Part shown: positions 24,444 to 32,872 of the stretch, one piece after another
Position numbering within the stretch: the first letter of the stretch is position 1
Layout: every line of letters begins with the position of its first letter
Assembly: GCF_000955805.1 (NCBI RefSeq)
Contig: NZ_JYOA01000002.1
Location: 223,390 to 287,389, forward strand
Direction of reading: 5' to 3'
Length of the DNA stretch: 64,000 nt
Source: Pseudomonas sp. 21
GTDB taxonomy: Bacteria > Pseudomonadota > Gammaproteobacteria > Pseudomonadales > Pseudomonadaceae
Position numbers and translations under genes: made by a program
The notes under the pieces: model-generated
The model's input: only the letters and a program-made list of their open reading frames with translations
Database searches by the model: none
What the model was told of the DNA's origin: nothing

Positions 24444-26813
24444 ATGCTCAACGAACTGCGCACTTTCTTCGACCACAGCCGTCACACTCTCGGCGTCCAG
24501 GGCGTCGATGCATCGCTCGATGTACTGGCGTTCACCGGTGACGAAGCGCTGAGCCGGCCGTTCACCTATCGCATCGAATTCACCAGCACCGACCTTGACC
24601 TCGAGGGCGACTCCTTCCTGTGCCAGGACGCCAGCTTCAGCCTGCGCGCTCCGCCCGAGCAACTCGGTATCCCCGGCTATACGCCACCCCTGGCCGCTCC
24701 ACTGCGCACGCTGTACGGCACCCTCACTCGCTTCGCCATGCTGTCCGTCTCGAGGGATCAAGCCCATTACGAGGTGACGTTTGAACCGCGCCTGAAACTG
24801 CTGGATCGCGCGCGCCAGTTTCGTATCTACCAGAACCAGAGCGTGCCGGAGATCGTCGAGCAGGTACTGCGACGTAATGACTTCGCCGGGCAGGACTTCC
24901 TCTTCGAGCTGACCCGCGAATACCCGCAACGCGAACAAGTAATGCAGTACGGCGAGGATGACCTGGCCTTCATCCAGCGCCTGACCGCCGAAGTCGGTAT
25001 CTGGTACCGCTTCAGCATGGATGCGCGGTTGCGCATCGAAGTCGTGGAGTTCCACGACGACCAACGCCATTACCTGCCCGCACCGCCATTGCCCCTGCGT
25101 CCGCTGTCCGCGCTGGAATCCAGCGGCCAGGACGCCCTCTGGGGTCTGCAGTCCAGCCAGGAGGTGGTGCAGCAGCTGGTCGGCAACCGCGCTTACTACT
25201 ACCGCGATGCCGCTGCGCAGTTGGACGCCGGCGCCGATCTACTCCAGTCGTCTTCCACCACCTACGGCGAGGCCTACCACTACGGCGAGCCGCATAGTGT
25301 CCTGGGCGATGCCTACGCCCAGGACGAGGACCTGGAAAGCGAGAGCGGCTACTTCTACGCACGTCTTGCCCACGAACGTTACCTCAATGCCCGTACACGC
25401 CTGACCGGCAGCACCAGCAGCCCGGCCGTGGTTCCCGGCCAGGTACTGAAAACCGAGGGCGCACCTCCAGCCTTCGCTTCCGGCGCCGTCATCGTCCGGC
25501 TGCATACCAGCGCTGCCCGCGACCGCAGCTTCGAAGTGCAGTTCGAGGCGATCCCCTACGCCGAAACCATCTGCTTCCGTCCTGACGTCCCGGCCCGGCC
25601 GGTGATCGCCGGCACCATCCCCGCCCGTGTCACCAGCCCGGAACCGAACGACCTGTACGGCCACATCGACAAGGAAGGCCGCTACAAATGCCACTTCCTC
25701 TTCGATCGCGACACCTGGCCGGCCGGCCGCGAGAGCCTCTGGCTTCGCCTGGCGCGCCCCTACGCCGGGGACACTTACGGCCTGCACCTGCCGCTGATCC
25801 AGGGCACCGAAGTGCGCATCGCCTTCGAGAACGGTGACCCGGATCGACCCTACATCGCCCACGCCATCCACGACTCGCAGCACCCCGATCACGTCACCCT
25901 GCAGAACTACAAGCGCAACGTCCTGCGCACACCCGCCAATAACAAATTGCGCATGGACGACACGCGTGGCCAAGAGCACATCAAGCTCAGCACCGAGTAC
26001 AGCGGCAAGAGCCAGATCAACCTGGGGCACCTGGTGGATGCGCAGCGGCAGCAGCGCGGCGAAGGATTTGAACTGCGCACGGATGGTTGGGGATCGGTGC
26101 GCGCTGGCAAAGGCGTGTTTATCAGCGCGGACGTACAGCCCGGCGCCCAAGGCCAGGTGCTGGCCATGCAGGAAGCAGTGACCCGCCTCGATCAGGCTGG
26201 CGACGAAATGCGAAAGCTCTCTGCCGATGCAGAGACAGCCAAGGCCGACCCCGCCCAGGTACAGAAGCAGATCGACTTGCTCAAGCAGGACCTGGAACAG
26301 CTGAGAAGCTCCGTCCTCCTGCTCAGCGCCCCCAAGGGCATCGCCCTCACCAGCGGTCAGCACCTGCAACTGGCCGCCCAGCGCAACCTCATGCTCAACG
26401 CCGGCAACGAGGCGGACGTCAGCGTGGTCAAGCGACTGTTCATCGGCGTTGGCCAGGGCATGAGCCTGTTCGTGCGCAAGGTCGGCATGAAGCTCATCGC
26501 CAACCAGGGGCCGGTGCAGGTCCAGGCGCAGAACGACCGGATGGAAATCCTCGCCCGCATGGGAATGGACATCGTCAGCACCGAAGACGAAATCCACATC
26601 ACGGCCAAGAAGAAAATCATCCTGAATGCCGGCGGCACCTACATCACGATGGACAACTGCGGCATCGAATCAGGTACGCAGGGCGACTACCTGATCAAGT
26701 CCGCGCATTTCGATTTCCAGGGGCCGGCGAAGCAGCCGGTGGAAATGCCGAACGTAGCGCCGCTCGCCGATGCTCCCGTCGCGCGGCAAAACGGCAATGA
26801 CTACTCCGACTGA
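24444..26813 (+). CDS. vgrG: VgrG spike protein of the auxiliary T6SS island
   Basis: A 789-residue T6SS spike. The N-terminal gp27-like part runs to about residue 370 (VTFEPRLKLLDRARQFRIYQ, QYGEDDLAFIQRLTAEVGIW). The gp5-like OB fold carries the marker FENGDPDRPYIAHAIHDSQH. A coiled coil (QVQKQIDLLKQDLEQLRSS) precedes a C-terminal DUF2345 beta-prism (about 610-760). The start MLNELRTFF is the usual VgrG beginning; an ATG 30 bp earlier is in frame. The effector gene follows after 38 bp, so this VgrG is its likely carrier. Confidence 0.93.
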   Translation: MLNELRTFFDHSRHTLGVQGVDASLDVLAFTGDEALSRPFTYRIEFTSTDLDLEGDSFLCQDASFSLRAPPEQLGIPGYTPPLAAPLRTLYGTLTRFAMLSVSRDQAHYEVTFEPRLKLLDRARQFRIYQNQSVPEIVEQVLRRNDFAGQDFLFELTREYPQREQVMQYGEDDLAFIQRLTAEVGIWYRFSMDARLRIEVVEFHDDQRHYLPAPPLPLRPLSALESSGQDALWGLQSSQEVVQQLVGNRAYYYRDAAAQLDAGADLLQSSSTTYGEAYHYGEPHSVLGDAYAQDEDLESESGYFYARLAHERYLNARTRLTGSTSSPAVVPGQVLKTEGAPPAFASGAVIVRLHTSAARDRSFEVQFEAIPYAETICFRPDVPARPVIAGTIPARVTSPEPNDLYGHIDKEGRYKCHFLFDRDTWPAGRESLWLRLARPYAGDTYGLHLPLIQGTEVRIAFENGDPDRPYIAHAIHDSQHPDHVTLQNYKRNVLRTPANNKLRMDDTRGQEHIKLSTEYSGKSQINLGHLVDAQRQQRGEGFELRTDGWGSVRAGKGVFISADVQPGAQGQVLAMQEAVTRLDQAGDEMRKLSADAETAKADPAQVQKQIDLLKQDLEQLRSSVLLLSAPKGIALTSGQHLQLAAQRNLMLNAGNEADVSVVKRLFIGVGQGMSLFVRKVGMKLIANQGPVQVQAQNDRMEILARMGMDIVSTEDEIHITAKKKIILNAGGTYITMDNCGIESGTQGDYLIKSAHFDFQGPAKQPVEMPNVAPLADAPVARQNGNDYSD

Positions 26814-26851
26814 CCGGGTATCACGCAATTCAGACAAGGGAACGGAAACCT

Positions 26852-29518
26852 ATGCTCAACTATTTGCGCGACCTCTACGAAGGCCTGATGGACGTCTATC
26901 GAAACCGTCGTGACGGTCCGCCGTCGTCTCGCTCGCTGTTTGATGATCTTCCACTGGCTGCGCCCCCGGTGAATCCGGCAGTACCATCTCCTGCACCAGT
27001 AGCCACTGTGCGCGGCACCCTGGCGCCTCTGAAAAACTGGGCCCATCCGTTTGGCGACAAGTCCAATCCGCTGGTTCAGCTGACCAACCTTTCCAAGGCG
27101 GTGGCCGGCTACTACCCAGTAGGCCGAAACGGCCTGTGGCACGGTGGTGTGCACTTTGACGGCGGAACCGCCGGCATCCTCAAGCAAGATCACGTCCGTT
27201 GTCTGGCCGATGGCGAAGTCGTGGCCTACCGCATCGCCACCAGCACCCCAAAAACGGCCTATTACACGAAGGCCAATGAACTGATCGAGGCTCCTTTCGC
27301 CTCCGGGTTCGTGCTGGTGCGCCACCACCTCCAGGCTCCCAAGCTGGAGAACAGTACCGACATACCGCCAAGCCTGATCTTCTACAGCCTCTACATGCAC
27401 CTGCAGGACTGGAAGACCTACGAGGATGACCCGAAGCTTGCACGCCCCGCCTTCTGGAAGTCCGGCAGCTACCGGGTCAAGGCCGATGCCACCGATCCAG
27501 GCCCCCTCGGCGCCAGCGTTCACGCTCAGCCCAAACCTGGCAGCAAAGTGCTCAAGACCTTGCCGCGAGGTACAGCCGTCACCATCAGCGGCACCGGTGA
27601 TTACTGCAAGCTGGTCAGTGCCGACGGCATCGACCTGCCGCCGCTCGGGCCAAAGAACCCGGCGCTGGGCTATATCCGCAAGAATGCTCTGGAGGACACG
27701 ACAGGCCGATACAGGGTCAAGGACGATGCCCTGGGTGCGGAAAAGTGCGAACACCTCAACGTCCATGCCGAAGCCAAGGCAAACAGCAAGGTCATCGCCA
27801 CACTGCCGCGCGGCGCTGAAGTGGTGGTCAGCGGAGAAGGGGAGTATCGCAAGCTGGAAAGCGTACTCACCCCCGACTCCGCCAGCTCCGAAGCGGACGA
27901 TTTCCATGCGGCCGCCGGCTACCTGCGCTTCAGCGCCCTGGAACCGATCATCCTGCCCCATCAACTGGACACGGTTTCCATCCTGGAACCGCCCGTTGCG
28001 ATCAAGGCCGGTGAACTGATCGGCCATCTCGGTCCCTACCAGACCAGCAAACCTGCACCCCCCGTGTACAAGCTGCACCTGGAAACCTTCACCGCCGACA
28101 ACCTGCCGAAATTCTTCGAAGCCAGCCGCGCCTGGGCGGACCGCCTGCCGGTGAAGGAAAGAACCTGGCTCAAGCTGGAGAAAGGGATAACAGGTGTCAT
28201 CACCAGCACCGGTAGCCCGCCCTCGGTGATGCAAGTGGGTACACCCAGCGGCTACACCCTGCTGGTCCCTCGCAGCTTGCTCGATGGCCTGGGTGCTGCG
28301 GACAAGCGCGTCGTCGCCGGCGAGGCGTTCAACTGGTATCGCCTCGACGGACTACTCACCGATGAAGCTGAAAAACCGCTGAACGGCTGGGTATGTGAGC
28401 GGATTGGTACTACGCCCTGGGTCAGCCCCTGGCACTGGGACGGCTACGAGATTATCAACGACTACGGCTCCCTAGAGAGCAGCCTGGCCTACAACCTCAA
28501 TACCCGAGGCCTGCTGACCGATGACGAAGCGGAACGGCTTCGCCCGCACATCGACGCATGGGACCAGGGACCGCTGCAAAGTCGGCTGTACGACATTGTC
28601 GATAGCAACCGAGATGGCAAGTTGAGCCCGGATGAAATGCAGGCTGCCCTGGCTATTCCTGCCAAGGCGCAAATGCTTTCACAGCTGGTCATCAACTACG
28701 AAACCGAATGGCACTATCGCCAGCAGAAATGGGATGACCTGGATGACGTCCAGGGCCATACCCCTTCGACCCCTTTCCTGAACTGGATGGCGGAAAAGGA
28801 AAGGATACGAGAGTTGAAGTGGTGGAGTGATGTGGCGGGGAGGGTGGGATTGCCGGAGAACGGGCGGGTTTATCATTTGCATCCGATTGGATTGATAGGC
28901 CTCTTTAAAGTAACTAAGAGTCGCTGGGCTCATAGTGTCTTTGCTAATTTGCTTGGTAAGGTTGAGTCAAATAACGATTATATCGCTTATAATAAGACTG
29001 CTCCGGAATTGCAATCATATTACAATACAAGCTTAACAAGCTTGACCTTGAAAGAGGTTCAAGAGAAACACGCATCTAGAGAGTTATTTGCTGTGGGCAG
29101 ATATCAGGTAGTACCCGAGACACTGAGTGCGGCAGTAAAAAGTTTAAAGCTTGATCCTGCGCAAAAGTTTGATGCTGAAATGCAGGATAGGATATTTGAA
29201 GAGTATCTGATTAAGGTGAAGAGGAGTGCGTTTATTAAATATCTTGAGGGCGATGGTTCAGTAGAGGACGCAATTTATGCTTGGGCTATGGAGTTCGCCT
29301 CGGCAGGTGTCAGGAAGGGGAAAAGAATTAGCCCGAAAGCACAGAGAGATTCCAATGGGAACATAGTTAGAGATGCAGCGGGGAAACCGATTATGATTCA
29401 GCGAACGGCTAGCTTTGAAGGTGAGTCTTACTACTCGGGGGATGGTCTTAACTCGGCTCATATACTGCCAGATGAGATGGTCAAAGCGCTGAAGGAGTCA
29501 AAAGGTGAGTCTGGATAA
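26852..29518 (+). CDS. Composite T6SS effector: M23-like, SH3 x2, EF-hand and lysozyme-like domains
   Basis: An 888-residue protein with no signal peptide. Residues 60-186 resemble the first half of an M23 peptidase (LWHGGVHFD, then SLYMHL). Two SH3-type repeats (about 205-282 and 286-365, each with YRVK...) are inserted, and the M23 fold resumes at 380-412 (AIKAGELIGHLG, then YKLHLETF). The usual HxxxD reads HGGVH and HxH reads KLH, so the zinc site is altered. An EF-hand (DSNRDGKLSPDE, about 584-595) and the spacer VYHLHPIGLIGLF follow. From about 689 comes a lysozyme-like domain with GKVESNND (Glu705 the likely catalyst) and GRYQVVPETL. From about residue 648 the DNA turns AT-rich. Likely a peptidoglycan-cleaving effector loaded on the upstream VgrG. 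Confidence 0.75.
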   Translation: MLNYLRDLYEGLMDVYRNRRDGPPSSRSLFDDLPLAAPPVNPAVPSPAPVATVRGTLAPLKNWAHPFGDKSNPLVQLTNLSKAVAGYYPVGRNGLWHGGVHFDGGTAGILKQDHVRCLADGEVVAYRIATSTPKTAYYTKANELIEAPFASGFVLVRHHLQAPKLENSTDIPPSLIFYSLYMHLQDWKTYEDDPKLARPAFWKSGSYRVKADATDPGPLGASVHAQPKPGSKVLKTLPRGTAVTISGTGDYCKLVSADGIDLPPLGPKNPALGYIRKNALEDTTGRYRVKDDALGAEKCEHLNVHAEAKANSKVIATLPRGAEVVVSGEGEYRKLESVLTPDSASSEADDFHAAAGYLRFSALEPIILPHQLDTVSILEPPVAIKAGELIGHLGPYQTSKPAPPVYKLHLETFTADNLPKFFEASRAWADRLPVKERTWLKLEKGITGVITSTGSPPSVMQVGTPSGYTLLVPRSLLDGLGAADKRVVAGEAFNWYRLDGLLTDEAEKPLNGWVCERIGTTPWVSPWHWDGYEIINDYGSLESSLAYNLNTRGLLTDDEAERLRPHIDAWDQGPLQSRLYDIVDSNRDGKLSPDEMQAALAIPAKAQMLSQLVINYETEWHYRQQKWDDLDDVQGHTPSTPFLNWMAEKERIRELKWWSDVAGRVGLPENGRVYHLHPIGLIGLFKVTKSRWAHSVFANLLGKVESNNDYIAYNKTAPELQSYYNTSLTSLTLKEVQEKHASRELFAVGRYQVVPETLSAAVKSLKLDPAQKFDAEMQDRIFEEYLIKVKRSAFIKYLEGDGSVEDAIYAWAMEFASAGVRKGKRISPKAQRDSNGNIVRDAAGKPIMIQRTASFEGESYYSGDGLNSAHILPDEMVKALKESKGESG

Positions 29519-30019
29519 GGAAATAATTTTTAAGGCATTGCTATTTTTTGCATTTTTTTTAGGGGTTGAAGTTTATGCCGATTCGGCCTCTCCGAGGTTC
29601 GAGGATTATAAGGTAGATGATTTGTATTCTGGTGCTAATCATGCCTTGGATAGTTCTGCTAAAACTGAAGGGAAGTGGATGATTTATCGGTCGTTGGCAG
29701 TTAAGCGCAAAGTTAATTTTGCTGGGCATTACATAGTATTTACTGGTGACTGTGGTGCTGGTGCGATATGTGGTGAGATTCTTGATGCTAAGACTGGTAG
29801 GGTTGTTGTTGGTTTCCCCAATGCGTACCTACTGGAGGGGGGGGTGGAAGTTATTTCGATGTGGTGTTTCGGCCTAAGAGTCGACTGCTGGTAATTTCGG
29901 GAGTGGCGGCTGATCCTGAGACGGATCAGAGTGGTCAATTGCTACCGGTGAAGAATAGAGTTCGCTATTTTGAAATGAAAAACGGAAGGCTGGTTCTCAT
30001 TAAGGTTGAGGAGAATTAA
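29505..30019 (+). pseudogene. Candidate periplasmic immunity gene, frameshifted at a G8 run
   Basis: GTG at 29505 overlaps the effector stop by 14 bp, with AAGGAG just upstream, as expected for an immunity gene. The product has a Sec signal (FKALLFFAFFLGVEVYA) and the block VNFAGHYIVFTGDCGAGAIC. In the written frame it stops at 29894 after 129 residues. A -1 shift at the eight Gs (29837-29844) instead continues GSYFDVVFRPKSRLLVISGV to a TAA at 30017-30019, giving about 171 residues with natural-looking sequence. The gene is therefore broken by a homopolymer indel, a sequencing error, or read by slippage. Periplasmic location fits neutralising a lysozyme-like toxin. Function is inferred from position. 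Confidence 0.65.
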
Positions 30020-30037
30020 TCGAGGGCGATTGGGTAT

Positions 30038-30061
30038 TCTATTTCGCTGTCCCCTTTTTTT
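30038..30061. repeat. Partial copy of the palindromic element
   Basis: TCTATTTCGCTGTCCCCTTT, 19 bp after the frameshifted gene, matches the right end of the two longer copies at 30309 and 31260 (AAATAGATCTGTCCCATTTT in the latter). Only this end is recognisable. Confidence 0.45.
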
Positions 30062-30075
30062 GCTTGGGGGCTAAA

Positions 30076-30339
30076 ATGGTTTCGTTTTTTTAATTTAAAA
30101 TTATAGGGCTCTTAGTGGTTGGGGTAATATGCCTAATGGTCGCGCGTATTATTTTCAGTGTTCATGATGCTGGTGCGGTGCTTTTTTATAAAGCCTGGGC
30201 TGGGGAATTTGGCCAACTAATCATAAAGTCTAGCGCCCCATTTTCGGTGTTTTATTCGATTGAAGGGAGGGAGTACCCGGTTTTATCGATAAAATATAGC
30301 AAAAGGAGAAAAGGTGACGGACTTATTTTCCTACTCTAA
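30076..30339 (+). pseudogene. Small membrane-anchored protein, probably decayed
   Basis: A GTG at 30115 (AGGG 6 nt upstream) starts a 74-residue reading with one hydrophobic helix (VGVICLMVARIIFSV) and a globular tail SIEGREYPVLSIKYSK. The last residues are encoded by the palindromic element at 30309. An in-frame ATG at 30076 with a GGGGG Shine-Dalgarno-like run is cut off by TAA at 30091, so the original start may have been lost by mutation. Whether it is still made is unclear. Position suggests a second immunity-type gene. Confidence 0.45.
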
Positions 30340-30391
30340 AGCTATGTGCGAAGTCAGGATTGGGGAGCCTAAAATAAATCTGTTCACTTTT
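30309..30391. repeat. Palindromic element, copy A (83 bp)
   Basis: It begins AAAAGGTGACGGACTTATTT and ends AAATAAATCTGTTCACTTTT; the two ends are imperfect inverted repeats of each other. The middle (CTCTAAAGCTATGTGCGAAG) matches copy B at 31260-31344. It overlaps the 3' end of the small membrane-protein gene. Confidence 0.65.
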
Positions 30392-30505
30392 CTCTCCTTG
30401 CAGCACCTTCAGTATTACAAGGTTTATCTTGCTAAGGAGAAGAATCTTGTTGGGCCAATGAAGGCGAAGAACTGGCTGCAGATAGCGCAAAATATAATGG
30501 AATGA
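30392..30505 (+). pseudogene. Gene remnant downstream of element A
   Basis: An open frame ends LQHLQYYKVYLAKEKNLVGP plus 15 more residues at a TGA (30503-30505). It looks like the C-terminus of a real protein but has no start of its own; a GTG at 30314 inside the element, after AAGGAG, could give a 63-residue fusion. It may be the rest of the gene cut by the element or a leftover of another cassette. Confidence 0.35.
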
Positions 30506-30541
30506 ATCAGATTGGTTATGATGTGAAGATAAAGGATGCAT

Positions 30542-31243
30542 ATGAAGCTCTTAAAAAGAATTGGTAATTTTATTTGCTGGGCTTTGATGTTTTCGAATTT
30601 CTCGGCTTATGCTATTGATTGTCTAGGTGAGAGTGGTAATTCGGTAATATATCAGAAGGTTCAGCTAAGTGGTGGTGAGGTTTGCTTGGTTGGCTCTGGT
30701 AATGGAGTGGATGTTGTTGCGCTTTATTCTAATGGCGGTCCGTTATTAAGAAATTCAGTTTTGGTAAGTAAGAGTGACGTTGCAGATGGCTCTGTGCATA
30801 TTGAGGCGGCAGAAGGTGTGGTTAAGATTTATTTTGAATATCCTAACAATGTTTATTCGATAGATTTTGATGTGAAGGATTTTTCGATAAAAGAGTCTCT
30901 TGTTGTATCGACTTTGCGTGGTTCTAATGGAGAGGTTCCTAGTAAGCTTATTCTGAGGTCCAAGCCTGGGGTTATTGCTAGGGCAAGATTTGAATTGGTC
31001 GATAAGAATGAGTTGTTCGGGAGGGGTGATTTGATCTTGGCCAAGGAGGTTGAGACTAGTGTTAGCTATTCTAAAAGCAGAATTTACCGGGAGCCAAACC
31101 TTAAGAAAGGTAGCGAGATCTATCTAGCTGAAGGTGATGTGGTAAGGGTTTTGTCATATCGTGATGGATGGTTGAAAGTATTATACAAAATGCCGAGCGG
31201 AAAGGCAGTGAAGGGTTGGCTTACAATATCTAGTGTGATTTGA
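30542..31243 (+). CDS. Secreted protein with C-terminal SH3-like domain, candidate immunity protein
   Basis: A 233-residue protein. Signal peptide MKLLKRIGNFICWALMFSNF ends near SAYA, so it is periplasmic. The middle is beta-rich without a known motif. The C-terminal 60 residues (YREPNLKKGSEIYLAEGDVV, then YRDGWLKVLY and KGWLTISSVI) look like a bacterial SH3 domain. ATG 30542 is favoured because AAAGGA is 5 nt away; ATG 30536 is too close to it. Low GC. As the intact secreted gene nearest the lysozyme-like toxin, it is a candidate immunity protein; this is inferred from location. Confidence 0.65.
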   Translation: MKLLKRIGNFICWALMFSNFSAYAIDCLGESGNSVIYQKVQLSGGEVCLVGSGNGVDVVALYSNGGPLLRNSVLVSKSDVADGSVHIEAAEGVVKIYFEYPNNVYSIDFDVKDFSIKESLVVSTLRGSNGEVPSKLILRSKPGVIARARFELVDKNELFGRGDLILAKEVETSVSYSKSRIYREPNLKKGSEIYLAEGDVVRVLSYRDGWLKVLYKMPSGKAVKGWLTISSVI

Positions 31244-31259
31244 TAATACGAAAAATTCC

Positions 31260-31344
31260 AAAAGGTGATAGATTTATTTGTCGTGCTCTGAAGCTGTGCG
31301 CGGAGTCAAGATTAGAGCGCCTAAAATAGATCTGTCCCATTTTT
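31260..31344. repeat. Palindromic element, copy B (85 bp)
   Basis: It begins AAAAGGTGATAGATTTATTT and ends near ATAGATCTGTCCCATTTT; the ends are imperfect inverted repeats. It aligns over its whole length with copy A (about three quarters identical by eye). It sits 16 bp after the stop of the secreted SH3-domain gene and 28 bp before the PAAR start, at the edge of the low-GC patch. Confidence 0.65.
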
Positions 31345-31372
31345 ATTTTGACTGCTTGGCTATTGCTGGCAA

Positions 31373-31642
31373 ATGAATATTTCAATGAAAGGCATCATCC
31401 GCATCGGCGACAACACCACTAGCGGCGGCAGTGTGCTGACTGGCTCTGCCAATCGGAAATTCCACGGCATCGGCGTGGCGCGTGTGGGCGATCGGGTGAG
31501 TTGCCCGGCCCATGGCCCGACGGTGGTGAGCGAGGGGCACTCGACGTTCAACGATAACGGTGTCCCGATTGCCTTCCATGGCCATCGCTGCGCTTGCGGT
31601 TGTGCGTTGATCACGTCGCTGTCCGAAGCGACCGCGAGCTGA
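31373..31642 (+). CDS. PAAR-domain spike tip protein
   Basis: An 89-residue protein that is essentially one PAAR domain: MKGIIRIGDNTTSGGSVLTG, then GVARVGDRVSCPAHG and GHRCACGC. It caps the VgrG spike. GC-rich, unlike the patch just upstream. The ATG at 31385 (MKGIIR) is the usual family start and equally possible. Its stop precedes the next start by 2 bp, so it forms an operon with the membrane protein and TssM paralogue. Confidence 0.92.
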   Translation: MNISMKGIIRIGDNTTSGGSVLTGSANRKFHGIGVARVGDRVSCPAHGPTVVSEGHSTFNDNGVPIAFHGHRCACGCALITSLSEATAS

Positions 31643-31644
31643 GC

Positions 31645-32868
31645 ATGGCGGTCCGTCTGGATAAGGTGCCGCCGCCTGCCAAGCTGCCGGCGCCGCCCGG
31701 TGCGTGGGTCTGGCTTGGCCTGCTGTTGCTGGCTTTGTTGATTGGCATGGGCTCGACCCTGCTGCTGGGCGAGCAGTCGCTGGGGCAACAGCCCTTACTG
31801 TTCTGGGGCCGCGCGCTGGGGATTCCCCTGGTGGTCTGGAGCCTGCTGCTGTTCGGGCGGTTCCTGCTGCATATCAGTCTGCTCAGCAGCGCCGAGGGCT
31901 GGGATGAGGCGCGCGAGGCGGATTGGCTGGCCAAGCTGCGCAAGGGGCGCCGTTCGCAGCAGGTGCTGGCGGTCAGTCTCTACACCGCCTTGCGAGACGA
32001 GGGCGATGCGCAGTTCGAGGCGCTGACCTGCGGCAAGAGTGAGCTGAAAACCCAGACGGTGCGTGGCAAGGGGGAGCTCACGGCTCGACACACCGCGATG
32101 TTGCCGGTGATGAACGATGTGGGGAAGACGCTGGATGACGCGGCGATGTTGCTGCGTCTGTACCGCCAGGTGCTGGGCGAGATGGCCGTGGCATTACGTG
32201 CTTTCCCGGCCGAGCAGCCGCTGATGCTGGTGCAGGAAACCGACAGCAGCGTTCCCCCGGCACTGCAGCAGGATGCCTGGCAGCGGGCCTGGGCGGAGTC
32301 GGGTATACGCCAGTCGGTGACGCGCCTGGAGCGCGAAGGGCTGGACGCCGTGGACCATTGGTTGGACAAACGCATCGCCGATCCAGCGTTGGTGCTGGTG
32401 GTGGCGCTGTGTGTTGCGCCGGAGCCGCGGGAGGACTCGGCGGAGGTCGCGGTGGCGCTGTTGCTGGGCAATCGCCTGACCCAGAAAACCGCTCCCATCG
32501 TGGCTTATCTGCATCGCCCGGAGCAGGAGCACGGCACCACCGGCGAAACCCTGCGCTATGCCGTGCATCAGGCGCTGGACTGGGTGCCATTGAAAGCCGA
32601 GGCGCTCCAGCGGGCATGGCTGGTGGGAATCCCCACCAAGCGCCAGGGCGACGTCAACAAGTTGGTGCTGGAGCTGCTGAAACCGGATCCGGTCGTGCGC
32701 GACCTGGGCGCCTGCCTCGGCTACCCCGGCTGCGCGGCGCCCTGGGTTGCCATCGCCGCCGCGGTAGAGGCGGTGCGCCGTGAGGGCCAGCCGCAAATCA
32801 TCTTCAGCAGCAACGCCGTTGCCGACTCCACGTTGTGGAGTTCGGTGGTCGCGCCGTCGTCGCCATAG
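31645..32868 (+). CDS. Two-helix membrane protein paired with a TssM paralogue, function unknown
   Basis: A 407-residue protein. After a basic, proline-rich start come two transmembrane helices (WVWLGLLLLALLIGMGSTLL and PLVVWSLLLFGRFLLHISLL), then a 310-residue soluble domain with no motif I recognise. It starts 2 bp after the PAAR stop and ends 4 bp before the TssM-like gene, so the three are surely co-transcribed. The pairing suggests a membrane partner of the TssM-like protein, perhaps in place of TssL, but it does not resemble DotU/TssL. Confidence 0.7.
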   Translation: MAVRLDKVPPPAKLPAPPGAWVWLGLLLLALLIGMGSTLLLGEQSLGQQPLLFWGRALGIPLVVWSLLLFGRFLLHISLLSSAEGWDEAREADWLAKLRKGRRSQQVLAVSLYTALRDEGDAQFEALTCGKSELKTQTVRGKGELTARHTAMLPVMNDVGKTLDDAAMLLRLYRQVLGEMAVALRAFPAEQPLMLVQETDSSVPPALQQDAWQRAWAESGIRQSVTRLEREGLDAVDHWLDKRIADPALVLVVALCVAPEPREDSAEVAVALLLGNRLTQKTAPIVAYLHRPEQEHGTTGETLRYAVHQALDWVPLKAEALQRAWLVGIPTKRQGDVNKLVLELLKPDPVVRDLGACLGYPGCAAPWVAIAAAVEAVRREGQPQIIFSSNAVADSTLWSSVVAPSSP

Positions 32869-32872
32869 GGAC

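Larger units (their letters stand above)
28790..31370. other. Low-GC patch with foreign codon use
   Basis: From inside the effector gene (about residue 648) to the PAAR start, base composition drops sharply and codons such as AAA, TTA, ATA and GAT replace the GC-ending ones used either side. The patch covers the toxin domain, the candidate immunity genes and the palindromic elements. GC-rich coding resumes at once in the PAAR gene. This is the pattern of a recently exchanged toxin-immunity segment. Confidence 0.7.

Noticed and set aside
30314..30505. A 63-residue gene with GTG start after AAGGAG
   Set aside because: Its first half is element A, and copy B is closed by a stop in the same frame. 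It is kept only as a remnant annotation for the part after the element.
30309..31344. Palindromic elements as integron attC sites following gene cassettes
   Set aside because: Size and position resemble attC, but the RYYYAAC/GTTRRRY core sites are missing and there is no integrase in the window.
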